A stretch of 10,665 bases of DNA from positions 1 through 10,665 of the forward strand of contig JAKJGA010000054.1 in assembly GCA_022704645.1 (NCBI GenBank), in the 5' to 3' direction. This document shows positions 1 through 6,970 of the stretch, one piece after another. Source of the stretch: Spirochaetota bacterium (GTDB taxonomy: Bacteria > Spirochaetota > UBA4802 > JAFGJZ01). The position numbers were made by a program, and so were the translations under genes. The notes beneath the pieces were generated by a model, which saw only the letters and a program-made list of their open reading frames with translations, had not been told where the DNA came from and made no database searches. The stretch's first letter is position 1. Each line of letters begins with the position of its first letter.

Positions 1-1311
1 GATCTTGTGATGAATCACACATCAAGCAGTCATCTATGGTTTGTTGAATCACGTTCATCAAAGACAAATCCCAAGCGCGACTGGTATATCTGGCAAAAGG
101 CTCACCGGGGAAAATGTCCCAATAACTGGAGAGCTGCCTTCGGCGGGCGTGCATGGGAATATGATAAAATTACAGGTGAATATTATCTTCATTCGTTTTT
201 GAAACAGCAGCCTGATATCAACTGGAGAAACAAGGAACTTCGTGACGCGGTTTTTGATGATATCAAATTCTGGCTGGACCGCGGCATTGACGGTTTCCGT
301 CTTGATGTGGTAAACTGGTTTATTAAAGATGAAAAACTTAGAAATAATCCTTATACTATCGGTTATTCTCCGCGTATCTACGACATGCAGAGCCATATCT
401 ATGACCGTAACAGGCCGGAGACTCATGATGTTTTGAAAGATTTCAGAAAGCTCCTTGATAATTATACTGAAAGAATGAGTGTCGGCGAGGTTTTTTCACC
501 TCCGCCGGGAAATCCGCGTCTGTCTTCAGAATTTATCGGAAACGGAAAAGATCAGCTGGATATGGCATTTGATTTTTCTCTTATGTACACGAAATGGAAT
601 GCAAAGGAATTTTATAAAAAAATTTCGAATTGGCTTGAGCTGATTCCTTCTGACGGGTGGCCGTGCCATGTTCTTTCGAATCATGATCAGCCGCGTCAGG
701 CTTCGAGGTTTTATAAGAAGAATCAAACTGATGAAAGATGCCGAATTCTTGCGGTGCTTCTTCTGACATTGAAGGGAACTCCGTTTGTTTATTACGGCGA
801 GGAGATCGGTATGCGGGACGGAAAGATCAGCCGTTCAAAACTCCGAGATCCTCTCGGGAAAAAATACTGGCCTTTCTTTAAGGGGCGAGATCCCGAAAGA
901 ACTCCGATGCAGTGGGAGAATTCTGATAATGCAGGATTTACAACAGGTGTTCCATGGCTTCCGGTAAATTCAGATTACTGGAAAAGAAATGTTCATAAGC
1001 AGATTGAAGATAAAAATTCGCTTCTTAACCTTTACAGGTTTCTGATTTCGCTTCGCCGGAAAGAATATAATCTGAGAAGAGGCTCAATCGTTTTTTTGGA
1101 AAGAGGAGAGTCGGGAATTCTTTCTTACATGCGCGGCTGTGAATTTGAAATAGCGCTCAATTTTGATAACAGAATCAAGCAGTATTTTCCGCAGGGGCAT
1201 GACGCAGAAATAGTTTATTCTACAGAGAAATTTTCTAAGGTGACTGAATCGAAGATTCTACAGCCGTATGAAGCCGTAATACTTCGGCATAATCAGCAGA
1301 GAAATTCGTAA
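1..1311 (+). CDS. GH13 alpha-glucosidase / oligo-1,6-glucosidase, 5' end outside the window
   Basis: This is the C-terminal 436 residues of a glycoside hydrolase family 13 enzyme, open from base 1. Such enzymes release glucose from the non-reducing end of short alpha-glucans in the cytoplasm. All four GH13 motifs are visible: region I DLVMNH at residues 1-6 of the fragment, region II GFRLDVVNW with nucleophile D102, region III VGEV with acid/base E163, and region IV SNHD with H228-D229. The family is normally about 530-560 residues, so roughly 100 N-terminal residues lie upstream. Valine directly after the nucleophile is, in characterised isomaltases and oligo-1,6-glucosidases, linked to alpha-1,6 preference, while Ala/Thr/Gly go with alpha-1,4. 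The substrate is therefore inferred. The C-terminal beta domain looks complete. The last 19 bases overlap the convergent rlmB gene. The enzyme class is certain; the exact specificity is not. Confidence 0.93.
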   Translation, partial: DLVMNHTSSSHLWFVESRSSKTNPKRDWYIWQKAHRGKCPNNWRAAFGGRAWEYDKITGEYYLHSFLKQQPDINWRNKELRDAVFDDIKFWLDRGIDGFRLDVVNWFIKDEKLRNNPYTIGYSPRIYDMQSHIYDRNRPETHDVLKDFRKLLDNYTERMSVGEVFSPPPGNPRLSSEFIGNGKDQLDMAFDFSLMYTKWNAKEFYKKISNWLELIPSDGWPCHVLSNHDQPRQASRFYKKNQTDERCRILAVLLLTLKGTPFVYYGEEIGMRDGKISRSKLRDPLGKKYWPFFKGRDPERTPMQWENSDNAGFTTGVPWLPVNSDYWKRNVHKQIEDKNSLLNLYRFLISLRRKEYNLRRGSIVFLERGESGILSYMRGCEFEIALNFDNRIKQYFPQGHDAEIVYSTEKFSKVTESKILQPYEAVILRHNQQRNS

Positions 1312-2003
1312 AGAGTTATTCCGGCTGCAACTGAAGCGTTCAGCGATGAAACATTTCCTTTCAGCGGAATCTTTACCAGAAAGTCGCATTTTTCCTGAGT
1401 CAGTCTGCGCATTCCGCTTCCTTCAGCTCCGATAACTATTACGGCAGGTTTTGTGTCTTTAAGTTCCCTTACGTTTTTCTGTGCTTCGCCGCTTGTGCCG
1501 ATTACCCAGAAACCGGCATCTTTAGCTCTGTCAATAAACTGCGCTATGTTTGAAACTATTTCAACGTCGATATATGCGGTTGCTCCGGCTGAAGTTTTTA
1601 TTACAGTTTCGTTTATTCCGCTTGAATTGACTTTCTGCATCACGACTCCGTCAGCGCCGAGCGCTTCCGCAGAACGGATTATTGCACCTGTATTATGCGG
1701 ATCTGTTATCTGATCAAGAAGAACTATGACACCGTTTTTTGCGGCTACTGCTTTGAGGTCAATCCCGGCAGAAGTCTGCTTTGCGGTGAGAATAACACCC
1801 TGATGATTTCCGGCGAACATTTCATCCAATGTTTTATTGTCGCATTTGATTATCTTGACGCTTTTCTTTTTGGCTGCCTGAATAATCGAATCTACGATTT
1901 TACCCTGTGCTGAATCCGAAAGATAAAGCGCTTCGGGTTTAGCATCAGTCTGAAGATATTCGAAAACGGGGTTTCTCCCCGGAATCATTTTTTTAGCTTC
2001 CAT
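1293..2003 (-). CDS. rlmB: RlmB/TrmH-family 23S rRNA 2'-O-ribose methyltransferase
   Basis: This 236-residue SPOUT-class (trefoil-knot) methyltransferase uses S-adenosylmethionine to methylate a ribose 2'-OH, in E. coli RlmB at 23S rRNA G2251. The N-terminal substrate-binding domain begins with IPGRNPVFEYL, typical of RlmB/YacO. SpoU motif 1 lies at about 97-117 (DQITDPHNTGAIIRSAEALG, with N104 and R110). Motif 2 is IGAEGSGMRRL at 191-201, with catalytic-loop E194. Motif 3 is IPLKGNVSSLNASVAAG at 212-228, with N217 and N222. Length matches E. coli RlmB (243). The ATG at 2003 is preceded by AAGGA with a 5-base gap, so it is preferred over the internal Met6. The start lies inside the end of cysS (19-base overlap), implying translational coupling. 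Pairing of cysS with a yacO/rlmB gene is also seen in Firmicutes. The 3' end overlaps the GH13 gene. Confidence 0.92.
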   Translation of the reverse strand: MEAKKMIPGRNPVFEYLQTDAKPEALYLSDSAQGKIVDSIIQAAKKKSVKIIKCDNKTLDEMFAGNHQGVILTAKQTSAGIDLKAVAAKNGVIVLLDQITDPHNTGAIIRSAEALGADGVVMQKVNSSGINETVIKTSAGATAYIDVEIVSNIAQFIDRAKDAGFWVIGTSGEAQKNVRELKDTKPAVIVIGAEGSGMRRLTQEKCDFLVKIPLKGNVSSLNASVAAGITLYEFLC

Positions 2004-3418
2004 CTAGTTCCTTCTTTTCCGTCTTCAAGAATTATTCCTTCCGCGAGCAGTTCGTCGCGAATTTCGTCTGAACGCTTGAAGTTTTTGTCAATGCGTGCCT
2101 GTTTTCTTTCTTCAATGAGTGCGTTAACTCGTTTTTCGAGATCCGAATCTATTGATTTTGCTTTTGAAAAAATGAATCCGAATACTGCATCTGTTTTTTT
2201 GAGAGCTGATTCTATTTCTTCTTTGTCATCTTTAGAGATTGTACCGTCAAGCAGAGGATTTACTGCATGCATGAATTCAAAAAATGCACCGAATGCACCG
2301 GATGTGTTAAGGTCATTGTCCATGCTTTCGGAAAAATCTTTGAGATATATTTCAACCGCATCTGAGACTGCTTTGTTTCGGCTGGTTTCTACAACATTTA
2401 CTGAATTAAGTCTTGTGATAAAGTTGTCGATTTTTTCGAGTGAACTTTCTGCGCCTTTAAGGCCTTCAAGCGTGAAGTTGAGCTGTTTTCTGTAATGCGC
2501 TGAAAGCAGAAGATATCTGATGGCGCGCGGTGAATAACCTTTTTCAGTTAAATCTCTTAGTGTATAAAAGTTTCCCTTCGATTTGCTCATCTTGGTTCCT
2601 TCAACAAGAAGGTGTTCCCAGTGAAGCCAGTATCTTGCAAAAGGTTCTCCGTATGCGGCTTCGCTTTGTGCTATTTCATTTTCATGATGCGGAAATATAA
2701 GATCGACTCCGCCTGTGTGAATGTCTATTGTTTTACCATATATTTTTCTGACCATTGCTGAACATTCTATATGCCAGCCAGGTCTGCCGCCGTTCATTGA
2801 TTTTATCTTCCATGAAGGCTCGTTTTCTTTGGAGGCTTTCCAGAGGGCAAAATCACGCGCGTCATCTTTTTCGTATTCATCGGCGTCGTATCTGGCTCCG
2901 CTTATCGTTTCGCGTTTTTCAAGATTGCTGAGTTTGCCGTAACTTTCGAATTTCGCTATTGAGAAATACAGTGAACCGTCTTTTTCATATACTAGATCTT
3001 TTTCTTTCAGGCGTTCGATTATATCTTCCATCGAATCGATGTTGTCTGTTGCTCTCGGATAATGTTCGAATTCTTCAATGGAAAGGCTTGCTAGGTCTTC
3101 AAAAAAAATATCCGTATATTTCGCAGTGAAATCTTTCAGCGAGAGTCCGTTATCATTGGCTCCCTTGATTGTTTTGTCGTCAACATCGGTGATATTCATC
3201 GTGTGTTCGACTTTATATCCTGAGTATTTAAGATATCTTCTGAGGAGATCGTTCAATGTAAATGTTCTGAAATTTCCTATATGCGCATACGAATAAACTG
3301 TCGGGCCGCAGGAGTAAATTGAAACGGCATCATATTCAGCAGGAGAATTCTTTTTTACTCCGCCGGGTATAAATTCTTCTGTTGTGCGTGTGTATGTGTT
3401 ATAAAATTTTAAAGACAT
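1985..3418 (-). CDS. cysS: cysteinyl-tRNA synthetase
   Basis: This is a class I aminoacyl-tRNA synthetase of 477 residues that charges tRNA-Cys with cysteine using ATP. The substrate-pocket motif CGPTVY (37-42) is followed by the HIGH-type signature HIGN (46-49). The zinc ligands that recognise the cysteine thiol are expected at C37, C219, H244 and E248, matching E. coli C28, C209, H234 and E238 with a constant offset. KMSKS is at 276-280. The DALR-like helical region and an end reading DEIRDELLAEGIILEDGKEG complete the protein. An upstream ATG at 3448 in the same frame is possible, but the ATG at 3418 has GGAG six bases before it and gives the usual family N-terminus (MSLKFYNT). It lies 44 bases after a small coiled-coil gene and overlaps rlmB, so the three genes probably form one leftward operon. 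Confidence 0.97.
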   Translation of the reverse strand: MSLKFYNTYTRTTEEFIPGGVKKNSPAEYDAVSIYSCGPTVYSYAHIGNFRTFTLNDLLRRYLKYSGYKVEHTMNITDVDDKTIKGANDNGLSLKDFTAKYTDIFFEDLASLSIEEFEHYPRATDNIDSMEDIIERLKEKDLVYEKDGSLYFSIAKFESYGKLSNLEKRETISGARYDADEYEKDDARDFALWKASKENEPSWKIKSMNGGRPGWHIECSAMVRKIYGKTIDIHTGGVDLIFPHHENEIAQSEAAYGEPFARYWLHWEHLLVEGTKMSKSKGNFYTLRDLTEKGYSPRAIRYLLLSAHYRKQLNFTLEGLKGAESSLEKIDNFITRLNSVNVVETSRNKAVSDAVEIYLKDFSESMDNDLNTSGAFGAFFEFMHAVNPLLDGTISKDDKEEIESALKKTDAVFGFIFSKAKSIDSDLEKRVNALIEERKQARIDKNFKRSDEIRDELLAEGIILEDGKEGTRWKLKK

Positions 3419-3462
3419 CAGCATCTCCGGAAATAGGGCTTGCTTCACCCTTACTCTGGATA

Positions 3463-3951
3463 TTACTCAATTTCGTTGCCGTTTTCGTCAAGGAAGTATT
3501 CTCTGACTTTTTCGAATAATATTTCCTCTTCTGCCTCTTTTGCGGGGACATATACTGTTTCTTTCAGTTCTATCCGTGAATTCGGATTACCTGAATCCAT
3601 GTTCTTGATGAGAATGTGAAGCTTTTTTATGTATTCAATAAGTTCATAAAGCTTTTTATTTTTTCTGTCTATTAGAATCTTTGTTTCAGAAGCGAGCTTT
3701 TTGAGAAGCATGTCTTTTTTCTTAAGTTCTCTGTTTAAGTTTTCAACAGCTTCATAATATTCCTTGTTAACTTTTTTGAAGTCGATTGAAGCGAGGACAA
3801 TTTCACCTGTGCTTTTCTCTTTTTCAATAGAGCGTATTATTTTTCCTATTTCATCGGAAGAAAAGATATCATCCGCGGAACTTTGAATCCATTTTTTCCC
3901 TTCAGAATCAATAAATTCCGATGCAATGTTATTTTTCTTTCTTCTAATCAT
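3463..3951 (-). CDS. small coiled-coil protein of unknown function
   Basis: I do not recognise this 162-residue protein. It is charged and lysine/glutamate rich, has no signal peptide or membrane segment, and shows heptad-like leucine spacing over about residues 60-117 (KEYYEAVENLNRELKKKDML onward), which predicts a coiled coil. The N-terminus is basic (MIRRKKNN) and the C-terminus acidic (YFLDENGNEIE). It probably acts in the cytoplasm, possibly as a dimer. I chose the ATG at 3951, which has GGA nine bases upstream. A GTG at 3969 would add six residues, but it has GGA directly against it, too close for a ribosome site. A weak GATAAT (-10-like, leftward) sits at 3973-3978, just after the merR terminator, so this gene may begin the cysS-rlmB operon. 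Function is unknown; that it is a real gene is likely because of its position and its coding length. Confidence 0.75.
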   Translation of the reverse strand: MIRRKKNNIASEFIDSEGKKWIQSSADDIFSSDEIGKIIRSIEKEKSTGEIVLASIDFKKVNKEYYEAVENLNRELKKKDMLLKKLASETKILIDRKNKKLYELIEYIKKLHILIKNMDSGNPNSRIELKETVYVPAKEAEEEILFEKVREYFLDENGNEIE

Positions 3952-3990
3952 CAGATTGTATCCGAACACTCCATTATCATTGCAGCATTA

Positions 3991-4022
3991 AAAAGGGGGA
4001 ACCAGCCGGAAGCCCCCCTTTA
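3991..4022 (-). terminator. intrinsic terminator of the merR gene
   Basis: Read leftward, an AAAGGGGG arm pairs with CCCCCTTT across a loop of about 14 bases, and the second arm runs into a T-rich tract (CCCCCTTTTTAA). It starts within ten bases of the merR stop codon and separates that gene from the cysS block. The rightward T tract is poorer (TTTATTAT), so it works best on the minus strand. Confidence 0.82.
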
Positions 4023-4029
4023 TTATCGG

Positions 4030-4836
4030 TCAGTTTTCTTCAATTATAAACTGAATTTCGGTAAGATACTTTTCAGGATTTCCACGAAAAATCATACCGG
4101 GTCCTTTTGTATACACGAGCCTAATCGGAATCTTTGCTTTGACATTATTTTTGGATAAATAGTCATATATCATTGCGAAAGATTTTCCTATTTCATCATA
4201 GCGGCCTTTATGAACTATACAGACTGCTTTACCGCCTTTTAGTATGCGGCTGCCGCCGATTGCTTTTTTTATGGGAAAACCGGTTTCTATATCTGCATCT
4301 ATTTCCTTGTATTCACCGTCATAAAAAAGATTCATTCCTTTGCCGCAGATAAATCTTCCGGCTCTTTTTGCGCACTCTGAAAAATCTGATCCGACTTCAT
4401 CATATCCGCATTTTCTTCTTATTCCAAGAAATATTATTGAATCAATAGTTTTTATGAATATCTGACCGGTATTTCCGGCTTCATTTTTTTTCATTTTCCC
4501 GTCTCCGATTGTTTTTAATATCAGATCAAGTTCTTTTTCGATCTGAGAATAGTGCTTAATTTTTGAACATATCTCATTCTTCCGTGTTATGATCATTTCA
4601 CGCATTTCATCGTCGGAAGATATGGTTTCCGTTATCGCGCGTATTTCACCTACCGAAAACTCAAGCCTGCGCAGAAGCTTTATGGTTTCGGCTTTCTCAA
4701 GGCTCTCTTTTCTGTAATAACGGTAACCCGTTTCCTCATCAATATAATCGGGTTTGAGAATATTCTCTTCATCATAATGATGAAGCGTTTTTACAGAAAG
4801 ACGCGATATTTGCGAGAATTCACCTATTTTATACAT
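4030..4836 (-). CDS. MerR-family transcriptional regulator with GyrI-like effector domain (BmrR type)
   Basis: This 268-residue protein is a probable ligand-responsive activator. Residues 1-70 form a MerR winged helix-turn-helix: MYKIGEFSQISRLSVKTLHHYDE, then GYRYYRKESL. A dimerising helix follows at about 75-112. Residues 125-268 resemble the GyrI/BmrR effector-binding domain, ending in LTEIQFIIEE, where E260 sits at the place of the cation-binding Glu of BmrR. Known relatives sense lipophilic or cationic drugs and twist a promoter with an over-long spacer into an active form. No transporter or detoxifying gene lies next to it, so its target is unknown apart from its own promoter, which carries a typical MerR operator. 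The start follows GGA with four bases between. It is divergent from a histidine kinase gene and closed by an intrinsic terminator. Confidence 0.93.
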   Translation of the reverse strand: MYKIGEFSQISRLSVKTLHHYDEENILKPDYIDEETGYRYYRKESLEKAETIKLLRRLEFSVGEIRAITETISSDDEMREMIITRKNEICSKIKHYSQIEKELDLILKTIGDGKMKKNEAGNTGQIFIKTIDSIIFLGIRRKCGYDEVGSDFSECAKRAGRFICGKGMNLFYDGEYKEIDADIETGFPIKKAIGGSRILKGGKAVCIVHKGRYDEIGKSFAMIYDYLSKNNVKAKIPIRLVYTKGPGMIFRGNPEKYLTEIQFIIEEN

Positions 4837-4858
4837 TTTATCCGTCCCATAGAAATTA

Positions 4859-4885
4859 TCATTGAATCAGGCGTTTATTTGCCAT
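4859..4885 (-). CDS. possible leader peptide upstream of merR (8 codons)
   Basis: An ATG at 4885, read leftward, opens a frame coding MANKRLIQ and then TGA. It is preceded by AAGGAGG (4890-4896) with a 4-base gap, the strongest Shine-Dalgarno sequence in this window and stronger than that of merR itself. The stop lies 22 bases before the merR ATG, in a different frame, so a frameshifted merR N-terminus is unlikely. Upstream mini-ORFs of this sort control drug-resistance genes by ribosome stalling or coupling in other bacteria. That role is only inferred here. It could instead be a chance frame or a standby ribosome site. Confidence 0.45.
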   Translation of the reverse strand: MANKRLIQ

Positions 4886-4927
4886 AAATCCTCCTTATGT
4901 TGAATTGCAACAAACCGGTTTATGGCA
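4880..4927 (-). promoter_or_regulatory. inverted repeat masking the leader-peptide start codon
   Basis: A perfect 9-base inverted repeat (TGCCATAAA at 4919-4927 and TTTATGGCA at 4880-4888 as read leftward) flanks the leader ribosome site. A nested 5-base stem TGTTG/CAACA lies inside it. In RNA the distal arm would cover the AUG of the mini-ORF, with AAGGAGG in the loop. The predicted transcription start is near 4923, so only about five or six pairs may be in the transcript. A DNA-level operator is the alternative. Confidence 0.4.
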
Positions 4928-4929
4928 TA

Positions 4930-4960
4930 TATATAATCTCTCCTGCAGCCGGAGGGTCAA
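4930..4960 (-). promoter_or_regulatory. merR promoter with MerR-type operator
   Basis: Read leftward, -35 TTGACC (4955-4960) and -10 TATATA (4930-4935) are separated by 19 bases, the over-long spacing typical of MerR-activated promoters. The spacer contains CTCC, seven bases, then GGAG, with an inner GC/GC match, the same geometry as the copA and mer operators. This strongly suggests that the adjacent regulator controls itself. The site lies 36 bases from the -35 of the divergent kinase promoter, so cross-regulation is possible. Confidence 0.82.
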
Positions 4961-4995
4961 TATTAAAAAATGCAAACAATAGAATTCATTTTAGC

Positions 4996-5030
4996 TTGAA
5001 ATAACACATGTATTGATTTAGAATATTACT
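4996..5030 (+). promoter_or_regulatory. sigma-70-like promoter of the histidine kinase gene
   Basis: TTGAAA (4996-5001), a 17-base spacer and TAGAAT (5019-5024) make a near-consensus promoter. The usual transcription start, six to seven bases after the -10, falls at 5030-5031, on the ATG of the kinase gene. No Shine-Dalgarno sequence precedes that ATG. Confidence 0.65.
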
Positions 5031-6539
5031 ATGAAACTGATCTCTTTCTTCACGGATAAACTTTCTGTTAAATTTGCATTAACCGTGTCAGTCATAACAA
5101 TTATAGCGCTGACGGTTTCTGGCATTATTAATTTCAATTTAAGATATAATGAAAGAAAAGAATATGCTCTTTTTAAACTGAATGCCCGGTCAAAAATATA
5201 TGCAGAAAAAATTGCGGCAAAGATTGAATCAGTTCCGATTGTTACTTTCGAAAGTATGTCTGAATTATTTACTGATAAAACGGTTCTCGGCGCCGATATC
5301 GAAATTCTAAAAACGGATTCTGAACCGTTTAATATTTATCTGTCTAAAAATAATGAAGGCGAAATTGTTAATGAAAAAATCCGTTATAACAATGTTTTTT
5401 TTCAAGATGAAATATATGCTGTGCATAATTACAAGCCTCTTGCTTTGGTAAAAATATATTATTCATATTATTCATTTAACCGGACAAACTCTTCTTATCT
5501 CAAAAATATGTTTATAGGTATTCTTATTACAGGCGGATTTATTCTCGTTTGTATTGCAATTGCTTTCAGATTTATGGTTACAAAGCCTGTAGAATCCATC
5601 AATCATTTTGTAAGGGAAATCTCTCTGGGCGATATGAAAGCATATGATGTTAAAAAAACAGATGAAATTGCCCGTCTTGCAATGGGATTTAATTTCATGG
5701 TTCTCAGACTTAAAAAAGCATTTGAGCGGCTCCAGCAGCAGAATGCTGATCTTGAAGAAACAGTCAGCATCAGATCAAAAGAACTTATCCAGGCCGAGAA
5801 AATGGCTTCACTCGGCGAGCTTGTCGCCGGAGTTTCACATGAAATCAATACTCCGGTCGGAATCTGTATAACTGCAGTAACTCATCTGAATTCTTTGACT
5901 AAAAACGTAATTAAATCATTTGAGTCTTCCAGTCTGACCAAAACTGCTTTGTCGAATTATATTCTCGAAAGCGCAGAAACGGCTGAAATAATATTTTTGA
6001 ATCTGACGAAGGCTTCTGAGCTTGTTCAGAGTTTCAAACAGATTGCCGCTGACCGGGCTACATGGGAAAAAAGAAGATTTGAGCTGAAGGAATATATTTC
6101 AGAAGTACTGATAAGTCTGAAGCCCAAAATTAAAAATCTGCCGCATGTAATCGAATATGATGCAGCTGATGAAATTGAAATTGAAAGTTTTCCCGGAGCG
6201 TTTTCGCAGATTATAGTTAATCTTGTGATGAATTCGATTATACACGCCTTCGATAAAAATTTCAAAGGACTTATCAGAATTAATATCGTTGAGTTAAATG
6301 GATATGTGATTTTAACACTGTCTGATAACGGCAAGGGAATTGATGAAGATAAAATAGACAGAATATTTGAACCGTTTTATACAACAAGGAGAGGACAGGG
6401 CGGAACCGGACTCGGTCTCAATATAGTTTATAATCTTGTAACCAAGACTCTGCTCGGTTCAATTCACTGCTACAGCGTCAAGGGGAAAGGCACGTCATTC
6501 GTTCTGAAACTTCCGGCAGAACATTCGTTCAGGGAATGA
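5031..6539 (+). CDS. membrane-bound sensor histidine kinase (HAMP, HisKA, HATPase_c)
   Basis: This 502-residue sensor kinase has a transmembrane helix at about 15-36, an extracytoplasmic sensor region at about 38-157, a second helix at about 159-180 and a HAMP linker at about 181-233. A coiled coil runs through FERLQQQNADLEE. The HisKA H-box is EKMASLGELVAGVSHEINTP with phospho-acceptor H270. ATP-binding elements follow: N-box around N397-N401, G1 DNGKGID (432-438), F-box FEPFYTT (446-452) and G2 GTGLGLNI (458-465). The H-box style resembles the HPK4 group. No response regulator is adjacent, so it is an orphan kinase with unknown signal and partner. The sensor domain resembles nothing I can name and is rich in Tyr and Asn. 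The start has a promoter directly in front and no ribosome site. It is divergent from merR, and its last 11 bases overlap the convergent deaminase gene. Confidence 0.93.
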   Translation: MKLISFFTDKLSVKFALTVSVITIIALTVSGIINFNLRYNERKEYALFKLNARSKIYAEKIAAKIESVPIVTFESMSELFTDKTVLGADIEILKTDSEPFNIYLSKNNEGEIVNEKIRYNNVFFQDEIYAVHNYKPLALVKIYYSYYSFNRTNSSYLKNMFIGILITGGFILVCIAIAFRFMVTKPVESINHFVREISLGDMKAYDVKKTDEIARLAMGFNFMVLRLKKAFERLQQQNADLEETVSIRSKELIQAEKMASLGELVAGVSHEINTPVGICITAVTHLNSLTKNVIKSFESSSLTKTALSNYILESAETAEIIFLNLTKASELVQSFKQIAADRATWEKRRFELKEYISEVLISLKPKIKNLPHVIEYDAADEIEIESFPGAFSQIIVNLVMNSIIHAFDKNFKGLIRINIVELNGYVILTLSDNGKGIDEDKIDRIFEPFYTTRRGQGGTGLGLNIVYNLVTKTLLGSIHCYSVKGKGTSFVLKLPAEHSFRE

Positions 6540-6969
6540 TTGTTATTTCAATTCCGGCTTCTTTTGCCATCTCTGATGCCAGAGGATCATTGTACGGATT
6601 TTTTACAAAGAAATGAGTTATTCCGCTATTGATAAGCATTTTTGTGCAAATGACGCAGGGCTGATGTGTTACATAAATGTCGGCGTCTTTTATTGATACT
6701 CCGTGATATGATGCCTGAATTATCGCATTCTGTTCGGCATGAAGCCCTCTGCAAAGTTCATGTTTTTCGCCAGACGGGATGTTATAAAGTTTTCTTATGC
6801 AGGTTTCCTCAGTGCAATGTGTAATTCCTTTAGGAACACCGTTATAGCCTGTGGTTAAAATTCTCTTATCCTTGACTATTACGGCTCCTACACTTCTTCG
6901 TACGCATGTAGAACGGGTAGCCACATCTTCTGCTATTTTCATAAAGTAATCATTCCATTCAGGTCTCAT
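6529..6969 (-). CDS. dCMP deaminase family protein (ComEB-like)
   Basis: This 146-residue zinc-dependent deaminase of the cytidine/deoxycytidylate superfamily probably converts dCMP to dUMP, feeding thymidylate synthesis. The catalytic motif is HAEQNA (H77 zinc ligand, E79 proton shuttle) followed by PCVIC (C105 and C108, zinc ligands). The N-terminal part (MRPEWNDYFMKIAEDVATRSTCVRRSVGAVIV) and the insertion CTEETCIRKLYN...HELCRGLHAE match the ComEB type, and the extra Cys/His residues (C52, C57, H70, C73) may hold a second, structural zinc. GGGAG lies six bases before the ATG. The stop codon of the membrane-protein gene upstream is one base away, so the two are co-transcribed. Deaminases acting on free nucleosides or RNA are less likely given the N-terminal match. 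Confidence 0.92.
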   Translation of the reverse strand: MRPEWNDYFMKIAEDVATRSTCVRRSVGAVIVKDKRILTTGYNGVPKGITHCTEETCIRKLYNIPSGEKHELCRGLHAEQNAIIQASYHGVSIKDADIYVTHQPCVICTKMLINSGITHFFVKNPYNDPLASEMAKEAGIEITIIP

Positions 6970-6970
6970 A

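Noticed and set aside
58..426. Leftward 122-residue open frame inside the GH13 gene
   Set aside because: Antisense to the catalytic region of a clear GH13 enzyme.
2076..2495. Rightward 139-residue open frame inside cysS
   Set aside because: Serine/leucine-rich antisense translation of the synthetase C-terminal half; no start signals.
4837..4885. Mini-ORF as a frameshifted true N-terminus of the MerR protein
   Set aside because: The MerR protein from 4836 already begins with the complete MYKIGEFS family start, so nothing is missing.
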